Under the pieces are notes generated by a model. It saw only the letters and a list, made by a program, of their open reading frames with translations, did not search any database and had not been told where the DNA came from. The position numbers were made by a program, and so were the translations under genes. A stretch of DNA of 64,000 nt from Persicitalea sp038235275 (GTDB taxonomy: Bacteria > Bacteroidota > Bacteroidia > Cytophagales > Spirosomataceae), in NCBI GenBank assembly GCA_038235275.1, contig JBBSUC010000001.1, positions 124,001 to 188,000 on the forward strand, read 5' to 3'. Position 1 is the first letter of the stretch, and the number at the start of each line of letters is the position of its first letter. This document shows positions 53,412 to 60,614 of this stretch, piece by piece.

Positions 53412-53534
53412 TTTACGGTAATGTTGTTGATTTGTGGTAAAATTTTGGTTTTGGCCATTCCTGGCAAAAAAATCAAACCAAGTCCTTTAAATCTTCTTTT
53501 TTGAGCAAAGAGGGAATCGAATTCTACAACCTAT

Positions 53535-55001
53535 TCACGCTTCGCGCAAATCATTTCCACGTTTGCCCAGTGATACCAGCCACAGGCCAATAAATACCAG
53601 CAAGCCATTTAAAATCAACCGCTCAAAACCCAGCTTATAGCCATTCAGCCAGACAGCGGAGTTTTCGTTGATAACGTAGGTCAGGATCGGGCCCACGACG
53701 CAGACGATGGGTACCAGTCGGTCGCGGACGGGGAGTTTCAGCAACATTCCAAAACTGAACAAACCCAGCAGTGGCCCGTAGGTGTAGCCCGCCAGGTCGA
53801 AGACGGCTGTGATGACTTCTTTGCTATTCAGTTGGTTGAAGATGAGAATCACTACGTAAAACAGCACCGAAAAACCGATGTGAACCCAAAACTTAATGCG
53901 CGAACGCTGGGCTTCGGGCTTGCCTTCTACATTCATGAAGTCCACGCAGAAGGCGGTTGTCAGGGCCGTGAGAGCGGAGTCGGAACTGGCGTAGGTTGCG
54001 GCGGTGATCCCCAACAGGAACGTGATTCCGACCAGTAAGCCCAGGTTGTTCAGGGCCAGCATGGGGTAAAAATCATCCGTTTTTTCCAGGAAGGGAATAC
54101 CTTTCTCGGCGGCGTAGAGGTAGAGCAATGCCCCCAGCGAAAGGAATAGCAAATTGACGATGACCAGCACGACCGTGAACCAGAACATATTCTTTTGCGC
54201 CTCCCCAATATTCTTGCAGGTAAGGTTTTTTTGCATGAGATCCTGATCCATGCCCGTCATGACGATGGCGATGAAAGCCCCGCCCAAAAACTGCTTGAAA
54301 AAATTCTTGGGGTCATTAGCATCCCAGTAAAAAATCTTAGAGTACTCGCTTTCGCGGATAGTGGAAACCACCTCCGAGAAGCTGGAGAGGTTGAGTTCGC
54401 GGGCCACCAGTACAATCGTCAAAATTACCGCCGTGACCAAAAAGGTGGTTTGCAACGTGTCCGTGATAATAATGGTTTTGATACCGCCTTTGAACGTGTA
54501 AATCCAGATGAGCAGAATGGTGATGGCCACGGCAACCTCGAAGGGCACGCCCAGCGGCCCGAATAGGGCGATTTGCAACACGCCCGCCGCCACATAAAGC
54601 CGAACCGCCGACCCCAGGGTGCGCGATATTAGAAAAAAGGCTGACCCCGATTTGTAAGACCAGAACCCAAAACGCTGGTCGAAATAAGAATAAATGGAGA
54701 TAAGATTCAGGCGGTAGTACAGCGGCATGAGGATAGTGCCAATCACCAGGTAGCCTACGATGTAGCCCAAAACCACTTGAAAATATGAGAATTGAATATT
54801 CAACACGGCTCCCGGCACCGACACGAAGGTAATGCCCGACAACGAAGTCCCGATCATCCCGAAGGCTACCAGGTACCAGGGCGACTGGCGATTGGCCGTA
54901 AAAAAAGTAGCGGTGTCCGCGCCTTTGGAAGTATAAATGGAGACGAGAATCAGCATCCCGAAATAAGCGACCAGGATGGCGAGGGCAATGTAAGGGTTCA
55001 T
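53535..55001 (-). CDS. Sodium:solute symporter family transporter
   Basis: A 488-residue SSS-family protein with about 13 membrane helices. It opens MNPYIALAILVAYFGMLILVSIYTSKGAD and has the family core (WYLVAFGMIGTSLSGITFVSVPG), FGFWSYKSGSAFFLISRTLGSAVRLYVAAGVL, and GGAFIAIVMTGMDQDLMQKNLTCKNIGEAQKNMFW. Such proteins use the sodium gradient to take up sugars, amino acids, sialic acid or other solutes; the substrate is not known. ATG 55001 is used; the longer frame to 55034 would leave little room for the TACGTTTG box at 55032-55039. Confidence 0.92.
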   Translation of the reverse strand: MNPYIALAILVAYFGMLILVSIYTSKGADTATFFTANRQSPWYLVAFGMIGTSLSGITFVSVPGAVLNIQFSYFQVVLGYIVGYLVIGTILMPLYYRLNLISIYSYFDQRFGFWSYKSGSAFFLISRTLGSAVRLYVAAGVLQIALFGPLGVPFEVAVAITILLIWIYTFKGGIKTIIITDTLQTTFLVTAVILTIVLVARELNLSSFSEVVSTIRESEYSKIFYWDANDPKNFFKQFLGGAFIAIVMTGMDQDLMQKNLTCKNIGEAQKNMFWFTVVLVIVNLLFLSLGALLYLYAAEKGIPFLEKTDDFYPMLALNNLGLLVGITFLLGITAATYASSDSALTALTTAFCVDFMNVEGKPEAQRSRIKFWVHIGFSVLFYVVILIFNQLNSKEVITAVFDLAGYTYGPLLGLFSFGMLLKLPVRDRLVPIVCVVGPILTYVINENSAVWLNGYKLGFERLILNGLLVFIGLWLVSLGKRGNDLREA

Positions 55002-55019
55002 TAAGTCATACTTTTTAAT

Positions 55020-55039
55020 TAATTTTGCAAGCAAACGTA
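55020..55039. promoter_or_regulatory. Back-to-back -7 boxes for clpS (+) and the symporter (-)
   Basis: TAATTTTG (55020-55027, plus) and TACGTTTG (55032-55039, minus strand) are only 4 nt apart. Each points at a start codon about 25-30 nt away (clpS 55052 and symporter 55001). The two promoters face across each other and could interfere. No clean -33 elements. Confidence 0.5.
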
Positions 55040-55051
55040 AATTTGACTGGA

Positions 55052-55327
55052 ATGCAAACCGATATAGATACCGACATTGAACTTTTGGAAGAAACCGTGG
55101 AAACGGAAGTGCGCTCGCTCGTGGTATTCAACGATGAGGTAAACACCTTTGCCTGGGTAATAGAAACGTTGATGGATGTCTGCGAACACGCCCCGGAACA
55201 GGCCGAGCAGTGTACTCTGATTATTCATTTTAAAGGAAAATGCTCCGTGAAGCAGGGAGAATTCGATTCGCTGGTGAGTATGCGCAACGAGATTTGTCGT
55301 CGGGGCATCTCCGCCGAAATCCTTTGA
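55052..55327 (+). CDS. clpS: ATP-dependent Clp protease adaptor ClpS
   Basis: A 91-residue ClpS. The core LVVFNDEVNTFAWVIETLMDVCEHAPEQAEQCTLIIHFKGKCSVKQGEFD has the D-x-x-N-T pattern and the His/Lys residues of the N-degron pocket region. ClpS delivers proteins with bulky hydrophobic N-terminal residues to ClpAP. ATG 55052 is preferred because the TTG at 55025 lies in the promoter box. recR follows after 33 nt. Confidence 0.9.
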   Translation: MQTDIDTDIELLEETVETEVRSLVVFNDEVNTFAWVIETLMDVCEHAPEQAEQCTLIIHFKGKCSVKQGEFDSLVSMRNEICRRGISAEIL

Positions 55328-55360
55328 CGCTGCTCCTGTTTACTCCACGCCCGCTAGTTT

Positions 55361-55963
55361 ATGAATTACCCTTCACAACTGATTGAAAATGCCGTCAACG
55401 AAATTTCCAAGTTGCCCGGCATTGGCAAAAAAACCGCCCTGCGCCTTACGCTGCATCTGCTGAAAAGGGAGGAACCGCAAACCCGTACTCTGGCCGACGC
55501 CCTGCTGGCTATGCGCACCCAAACCCGCTTTTGCGCCCGCTGTCACAATATTTCTGACGGCGAGTTGTGCAATATTTGCAGTAGTCCCAAGCGCGATGCT
55601 GCTTTGCTGTGTGTGGTCGTGGACACACGCGACGTGCTGGCGATCGAGAATACGAGCCAGTTCAATGGTACCTACCATGTATTGGGCGGCATTATTTCAC
55701 CGCTCGAAGGTATTGGCCCCGCCGATTTGAACATAGAGTCGCTGCTGAGTCGCATCGACGATGAGGAAGTTAAAGAAGTAATCCTGGCCCTGAATCCCAC
55801 AATGGAAGGCGACACGACTGCTTTCTATTTGCAAAAAAAACTAAAACCTACGGGGGTCAAAATCAGCACGATCGCTCGGGGTATTCCTATTGGCGGCGAC
55901 CTTGAATACGCCGACGAGGTGACGCTGGGAAGAAGTATCGTGAGCCGGGTGGCCTACGATTAG
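55361..55963 (+). CDS. recR: Recombination mediator protein RecR
   Basis: A 200-residue RecR: helix-hairpin-helix at the start (INEISKLPGIGKKTALRL pattern), the zinc finger FCARCHNISDGELCNICSS (Cys58, 61, 70 and 73), the Toprim domain (LLCVVVDTRDVLAIENT), and the C-terminal ISTIARGIPIGGDLEYADEVTLGRSIVSR. With RecF and RecO it loads RecA onto single-stranded DNA. Likely cotranscribed with clpS upstream. Confidence 0.96.
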   Translation: MNYPSQLIENAVNEISKLPGIGKKTALRLTLHLLKREEPQTRTLADALLAMRTQTRFCARCHNISDGELCNICSSPKRDAALLCVVVDTRDVLAIENTSQFNGTYHVLGGIISPLEGIGPADLNIESLLSRIDDEEVKEVILALNPTMEGDTTAFYLQKKLKPTGVKISTIARGIPIGGDLEYADEVTLGRSIVSRVAYD

Positions 55964-56106
55964 AAAGTTGGTTTTAGCTAAGTACTGGTAACTTTCTGAG
56001 GATATTTTGTTCGTTTTCTGGCAGTTAGAAAGATACGGTGGTATAATTGTTTTGCGATTTGGACGTAAAGTATTTTTCAACGAGTATTAACCAAAAAACC
56101 CTAAAA

Positions 56107-56898
56107 ATGAAAACCAAGATATTAAGCATGCTGGCCATCGTTTCGGTAATGGCCATGAGCTGCCAGGAAACCAAAAAAGAAGATGGCGAAACAGATACCG
56201 CCATGATGGACAGTTCGGCCATCACGTTGGAAAGACTGGAAGGTTCAGCCCAATTTCCCGGCGCTTCCCTGGCGTTGGAAAAGCCGACCAAAACCAATAT
56301 GAGCGCTGCGGGTGAAGTTGACTTTGCGTTTAAAGTGGGCGACTATGAGTTAGGGGCGCAGACCGACAGCCCTGTAAAGTCGATGTTGGCTAACTCGGAC
56401 AAAGGCCAGCATATCCATTTTATTCTGGACAACGACCCCTACTCGGCGCATTATGAGCCTGAGTTCAAGAAAGAAATTCCGGCGGGAACGCACTACCTGG
56501 TTGCCTTCCTGAGTCGCTCCTACCACGAGTCAGTAAAGAACGCTAACTCCTTTGTGGCTAAAAAGATAGTCGTGGGCGACGCTGGGGACGATATGAACGT
56601 CGACCTGGACAAGCCTACCCTGATTTACAGTCGGCCCAAAGGCGAGTACAGCGGGGCAGATACCGAAAACCTGCTGCTCGATTTCTTTTTGCTAAACACG
56701 ACTTTATCGGAAAACGGTAATAAAGTGCGGGCAACCATCAATGGTAAAGAGTTCATGATCACTGACTGGGCACCACAAGTCATTAAAGGTCTTCCCAAAG
56801 GCGAAGTGACCGTCAAACTCGAACTGCTCGACGCCAACGGAACGTTAATTCCCGGCGGATTCAATGAAGTCACCCGGACGGTAACGCTGAAAGAATGA
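56107..56898 (+). CDS. Lipoprotein, unknown function
   Basis: A 263-residue lipoprotein with signal MKTKILSMLAIVSVMAMSCQE (lipobox AMSC). After an acidic linker the mature part is a beta-rich domain with GQHIHFILDNDPYSAHYEPEFKKEIPAGTHYLVAFLSRSYHESVK, similar to DUF4399-like or copper-site-type sandwiches; the HIHF and H-x-x-x-H residues could bind metal. It lies after recR and before the exported superoxide dismutase, which would fit an oxidative or metal-stress role, but this is a guess. Followed by a strong terminator. Confidence 0.7.
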   Translation: MKTKILSMLAIVSVMAMSCQETKKEDGETDTAMMDSSAITLERLEGSAQFPGASLALEKPTKTNMSAAGEVDFAFKVGDYELGAQTDSPVKSMLANSDKGQHIHFILDNDPYSAHYEPEFKKEIPAGTHYLVAFLSRSYHESVKNANSFVAKKIVVGDAGDDMNVDLDKPTLIYSRPKGEYSGADTENLLLDFFLLNTTLSENGNKVRATINGKEFMITDWAPQVIKGLPKGEVTVKLELLDANGTLIPGGFNEVTRTVTLKE

Positions 56899-56922
56899 GC
56901 CGAGTCATTTATTTTTAATAAG

Positions 56923-56957
56923 AAGAATTCCGTGCAAGACTTGTACGGAATTCTTTT
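56923..56957 (+). terminator. Strong hairpin terminator
   Basis: AAGAATTCCGT (56923-56933) pairs exactly with ACGGAATTCTT (56945-56955), followed by TT. It lies 24 nt after the lipoprotein stop and excludes the GTG at 56932 as a start of the next gene. Confidence 0.85.
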
Positions 56958-56997
56958 GTTTTGGACCCTTTTTCAAACCCTAAACCCTCTTCTTTTT

Positions 56998-57711
56998 ATG
57001 AATCGCATCGAGTTTTTACGTTCATTGGCTGGCACCACGCTGGCCGTGGGCGCTCTGTCCACGCAGTCCGCCTGCCAGACTTCCTCTAAGGAAAGTGCTG
57101 AGATGATGGCCCCCTATTCACAGGAGCCGCTCTCCTACGACTTTGGTGCCTTGGAACCTTCCATCGACTCGGAGACGATGAACATCCACTACACCAAGCA
57201 CGCCAAGGGCTACGTCGATAAGCTCAACGACGCCGTCAAAGGAACGGAATATGAAAAGATGAGCCTGAATGATATTCTGAAAAATATCGGTAACGCGCCC
57301 GATGCCATCCGCAACAACGGCGGCGGCCACTGGAATCACAGCTTTTTCTGGAAAGCAATGGCCCCCAGCAAAGGCGGCACGCCCACGGGTGCCGTGGCCG
57401 ATGCCATCAACGGGCAGTTCGGATCGTTCGACAGCTTCAAGGAGGCATTTGGCAAGGAAGCATCGGGCCGCTTCGGCTCGGGCTGGGCTTGGCTCGTAGC
57501 GCAGGAGGGCGGCAAGCTGGCTCTCGGCTCGACCCCTAACCAGGATAACCCGCTCATGGGAATTTCTGAGTTCAAAGGCACGCCCCTGCTGGGTCTCGAC
57601 GTGTGGGAACACGCCTATTACCTCAAATACCAGAACAAACGCGGCGATTATGTCGGTGCGTTCTGGGACATCGTCAACTGGGATCACGTGGCCGAGTTGA
57701 TGAAGGCATAG
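56998..57711 (+). CDS. Superoxide dismutase (Fe/Mn family), exported
   Basis: A 237-residue Fe/Mn superoxide dismutase. Metal ligands are His64 (MNIHYTKHA), His114 (GGGHWNHSFFW), and Asp201 and His205 (LLGLDVWEHAYYL). Before the enzyme core there are about 45 extra residues: MNRIEFLRSLAGTTLAVGALSTQSACQ, which reads as a signal with a possible lipobox (TQSAC), so the enzyme is likely periplasmic or membrane-anchored. Fe versus Mn use is not decided here. ATG 56998 is used because the longer frame starts in the terminator stem. Confidence 0.93.
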   Translation: MNRIEFLRSLAGTTLAVGALSTQSACQTSSKESAEMMAPYSQEPLSYDFGALEPSIDSETMNIHYTKHAKGYVDKLNDAVKGTEYEKMSLNDILKNIGNAPDAIRNNGGGHWNHSFFWKAMAPSKGGTPTGAVADAINGQFGSFDSFKEAFGKEASGRFGSGWAWLVAQEGGKLALGSTPNQDNPLMGISEFKGTPLLGLDVWEHAYYLKYQNKRGDYVGAFWDIVNWDHVAELMKA

Positions 57712-57719
57712 GCTTCGAC

Positions 57720-57765
57720 TACGCTCAGCCTGACAGGGCTTTCGGCTTTCGGCTTTCGGCTTTCG
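57720..57765. repeat. Dispersed motif plus four tandem GGCTTTC 7-mers
   Basis: TACGCTCAGCCTGACAG (related to the copy at 42575) runs into four tandem GGCTTTC units (57737-57764). It lies directly after the superoxide dismutase stop, ahead of the terminator. Confidence 0.7.
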
Positions 57766-57775
57766 ATAAAAATAG

Positions 57776-57815
57776 AAAAGCGGCATTTAGCGCAGTGCTA
57801 AATGCAGCTTTTTTT
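57776..57815. terminator. Bidirectional hairpin terminator
   Basis: GCATTTAGC and GCTAAATGC pair around GCAGT; outer AAAAGC and GCTTTT extend the stem, with an A-rich left and T-rich right flank. It can end the superoxide dismutase (+) and the TPR gene (-) transcripts. Confidence 0.85.
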
Positions 57816-57842
57816 AAAGTTCAGCCGATGGCCAAAAGCCAA

Positions 57843-59189
57843 TCAATTACAATAATCGCTAATTACTTTGTAAGCGGGCGTGTAGCCCAATTCGCCGGAC
57901 TTGCTCAGGTCAAGGCAGCCGCCATTGACATCGCCAAGGCTGTGTTTGATGATCCCACGCACGTAAAAGGCTTCCGGATACTCGGGGTTAATTTTAATGG
58001 CGCTGCTGCAATCAAGGATGGCTTCCATTTGGGCACCGATGGAGGAGTGTACGAGTCCTCTCGTGAAGTAGGCTTCGGCGAAAGTGGGGTTGAGGGCAAT
58101 GGAACTATTCAAGTCGGCGATGGCTCCCTTGCTGTCGCCGTTTTTGTTTTTGGCCAAACCACGAACGTAGTATGCCTCGGCCCGTTCGGGCGATAGCTCG
58201 TTTATCTTGATGCTTTCTTGCACCACGCTGCGTAGTTTATCCAGCGTTCCCCGGTTGATGGGACCCATGTAAACCAGTTTTTTAGAGTCCGTCTTGTAGG
58301 AATTGTTGAGTTCCACGGCCCGATCCAGGTCCTGGATGGCAGATTTCTGATCGCCAAGTTTGCTCTTGGCAAAACCCCGCCCGTAAAACGATTCGTAATC
58401 GCCGGGATTTACTTGCAGGGCTCGGTTATAGTCCGTGACGGCCCCGGCAAAGTCGTCCACTTTGACTTTGGCAAAACCCCGGTTGCTGAACGAAGTGCCT
58501 TCTTCGGGACTCATGCTTATAGCCTGCGTGTAATCCGCAATGGCCCCTTTGTAGTCGCCAAGCTTAATTTTGGCGTAGCCGCGCCCGGCGTAGGCACCCG
58601 CCCGCTTGGGGCTGAGGTCGATGACCCGCGAGAAATCGGCCAACGAACCGGCGTAATCTTCCATTTTTTGTTTGCAGGTGCCACGCGCGTAAAGCGCTAG
58701 CACATCATTGGGGTCGACCGTGACGGCCTTATTGTAATCCTGCAAGGCACCGGACTCGTTGTCGGTCTTGGCGCGGCTCACGCCCCGATTGTAGTATGAC
58801 TTAGCGTCGTCAGGATTTAGCTCTATGGCGCGGGTGTAGTCCTGAATCGCTGCCCGGTTTTCGTCCTGCATACTTTTGCTCACGCCCCGGCTTTGGTAGT
58901 AGAGGGCCTCCTTGCCATTCAGTTCAATGGCCCGGTCGTAGTCCATAATTGCGCCTCGGTGGTCTTTCAGATTGGCTTTGGCCAATCCCCGGTTAAAGTA
59001 GCTGGGGGCATGGTCGGGGTTCTGAGCGATGACCGCGCTGTAAGATTGCAAAGCACCGGCAAAATCACCGCCGCGTGCTTTTGCGTTGCCTTCTTCAAAA
59101 AACTCCGCCGCCGACCGTTGGGCCACAACTTCACTCATTCCGCCCGCGAAAAGGGCGATTATCATACAACACGCAAAAAGTTTTTTCAT
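57843..59189 (-). CDS. Exported TPR-repeat protein
   Basis: A 448-residue protein with a signal peptide (MKKLFACCMIIALFAGGMSEVVAQ) and about twelve TPR repeats of the Sel1/PilF-like 34-residue kind (APSYFNRGLAKANLKDHRGAIMDYDRAIEL, AGAYAGRGYAKIKLGDYKGAIADYTQAISM, TFAEAYFTRGLVHSSIGAQMEAILDCSSAI). It should make a periplasmic protein-binding solenoid. ATG 59189 is preferred over the longer frame because it gives the signal peptide. Function not predictable. Confidence 0.88.
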   Translation of the reverse strand: MKKLFACCMIIALFAGGMSEVVAQRSAAEFFEEGNAKARGGDFAGALQSYSAVIAQNPDHAPSYFNRGLAKANLKDHRGAIMDYDRAIELNGKEALYYQSRGVSKSMQDENRAAIQDYTRAIELNPDDAKSYYNRGVSRAKTDNESGALQDYNKAVTVDPNDVLALYARGTCKQKMEDYAGSLADFSRVIDLSPKRAGAYAGRGYAKIKLGDYKGAIADYTQAISMSPEEGTSFSNRGFAKVKVDDFAGAVTDYNRALQVNPGDYESFYGRGFAKSKLGDQKSAIQDLDRAVELNNSYKTDSKKLVYMGPINRGTLDKLRSVVQESIKINELSPERAEAYYVRGLAKNKNGDSKGAIADLNSSIALNPTFAEAYFTRGLVHSSIGAQMEAILDCSSAIKINPEYPEAFYVRGIIKHSLGDVNGGCLDLSKSGELGYTPAYKVISDYCN

Positions 59190-59472
59190 TAAGAGTAGGG
59201 TTATTTTATCAAGATGTAAAAAGCCATAAAAGTATTGAAATTCGGACGGAGGGACAAAGTTTAGGCCTGAATTTTGTAGAAATAGTAAGATTAAATACTG
59301 AAAGACAGTAAGATAATCAGGCTTCGCTCCTACCACCCTCTTTTTGAATCATTATAGCGCGATTTGAGTTTAGCGTGAAGATTCGTTAGTTTGTGATGGT
59401 ATGGGCAAAACTTATTTTTCGTCCACAGATCCATATCTTCCATTTTTCTCAAAAACCAAATTTCAAAAAGTA

Positions 59473-60024
59473 ATGAAATCCAAACTGAAATATTTTCTCA
59501 TTGTACTGGCTGTTGTGGTAGGCGCTGCCGCAATATATCTCAGCCTGCGTGAAACTCCGATCTCCTCCAATGACGAAGTAGCCACAGAGTCGGTGACGGA
59601 AACATCCATGACCAGCAACCCAAATTCCATTTACTTGGCGCTAAGCGATATGAAGGGAAACATGGTCGCGATGGATAGCTCGAAGCTGACTTTCATCAAC
59701 GTTTGGGCTACTTGGTGCGGTCCCTGCAACGCCGAGATGCCCAGCATCCAAAGCTTATATGAGCGGTACAAAGACCACCCAAAAATGGCTTTTTATATTG
59801 TATCAGACGAAGAGCCGACAACGGTGCAGAATTTTTTGGGAAAGAAAAATTATCAACTACCCTTCTACCTGTATTCCGGTGCTTACCCCGAGCCGTTAAA
59901 TGGCAACGCCATTCCGCGTACCTACATGGTTAGAAACGGTAAGGTTTTGGCCGAGCAAATCGGAGCCGTCAACTGGAATGACCCGCAGATTTTTAAGTTC
60001 ATCGACGAGCAGTTAGCGATGTAG
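59473..60024 (+). CDS. TlpA-like thioredoxin family protein, membrane-anchored
   Basis: A 183-residue protein. An N-terminal helix (YFLIVLAVVVGAAAIYLSL) acts as anchor or signal, followed by a thioredoxin fold with the redox pair in FINVWATWCGPCNAEMPSIQ and the cis-Pro segment GNAIPRTYMVRNGKV. Likely a periplasmic disulfide reductase of the TlpA/ResA kind. A start at 59401 would add 24 residues before the helix; 59473 is the better start because the helix then begins the protein. Followed by a strong terminator at 60101. Confidence 0.85.
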   Translation: MKSKLKYFLIVLAVVVGAAAIYLSLRETPISSNDEVATESVTETSMTSNPNSIYLALSDMKGNMVAMDSSKLTFINVWATWCGPCNAEMPSIQSLYERYKDHPKMAFYIVSDEEPTTVQNFLGKKNYQLPFYLYSGAYPEPLNGNAIPRTYMVRNGKVLAEQIGAVNWNDPQIFKFIDEQLAM

Positions 60025-60100
60025 TTAATTTGGTGGAGACAGGGCCGCCCGAGCGGTTGAAAATTACAACTCACACCTCAGTTCCGAGGTTGTTTTGTAA

Positions 60101-60142
60101 AAAAGTCGGTCGGCTGATTTGAAAATCAGCCGACCGACTTTT
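60101..60142 (+). terminator. Very strong hairpin terminator
   Basis: AAAAGTCGGTCGGCTGATTT (60101-60120) is repeated as its exact reverse complement at 60123-60142, ending in TTTT. It lies 76 nt after the TlpA-like stop; the palindromic repeat begins 6 nt later. Confidence 0.9.
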
Positions 60143-60148
60143 GCTTAT

Positions 60149-60237
60149 GGTACGGACGGTCCTGCTCCGGCGTACCGGCCGCGTGGCGCTGGCCCATTTG
60201 GCTCCTTCGCTGCCAGCACGGGCGAGCCGCCCGTACC
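60149..60237. repeat. Palindromic repeat element, intergenic copy (89 nt)
   Basis: Starts GGTACGGACGG and ends CCGCCCGTACC, so the ends are inverted repeats. The first 30 nt match the element inside the copper ATPase at 62431-62550 in 25 positions, including CCGGCGTACCGG, and both share CACGGGCGAG near the right end. No open frame. Confidence 0.75.
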
Positions 60238-60240
60238 GCA

Positions 60241-60348
60241 TTAAATCCACAGATGTTCCACTGCCGCAATGAACTTCGCCTTCCGCTTCCAGAGGGCAGC
60301 TGTACTGACCGCCAAGGCTAGTGGAAATAGCCAGAAAATGTTTTTCAT
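60241..60348 (-). CDS. Possible 35-residue membrane microprotein
   Basis: ATG 60348 opens a short frame: MKNIFWLFPLALAVSTAALW then a basic end (KRKAKFIAAVEHLWI). One membrane helix or signal-like segment. It has no recognisable family and no clear promoter. Similar in form to the frame at 53292-53411. Low confidence. Confidence 0.3.
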   Translation of the reverse strand: MKNIFWLFPLALAVSTAALWKRKAKFIAAVEHLWI

Positions 60349-60614
60349 GGTTTTTGCTGTTTGTGTAAATTTTTATAATTAATACAAAAATCGTGCTAAA
60401 TTTATCTATAAGCAGTTAAATTTCACAATAGTAATTAAACGTAAAAGCTCGCGTTTTGGTGGCACAAAGTATTGATATTCTGCCATTTGTTATCAAGCGG
60501 TAGGAAAATAAGGGGAACACTGATGAATGTCATGTTTCAGGACATAGATAGGTCACTAGCTTTCGGGTGTATGGTCACGAATTTTGGACCTTGCTAACAC
60601 CTGTGACTGCCCTA

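Larger units (their letters stand above)
60025..60614. other. Intergenic region between the thioredoxin and copper ATPase genes
   Basis: Holds a very strong terminator (60101-60142), an 89-nt palindromic repeat (60149-60237), and a possible 35-residue frame on the minus strand (60241-60348). The remainder (60349-60614) is A/T-rich at first; I see no clear -7 box for the ATPase gene. Confidence 0.7.
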
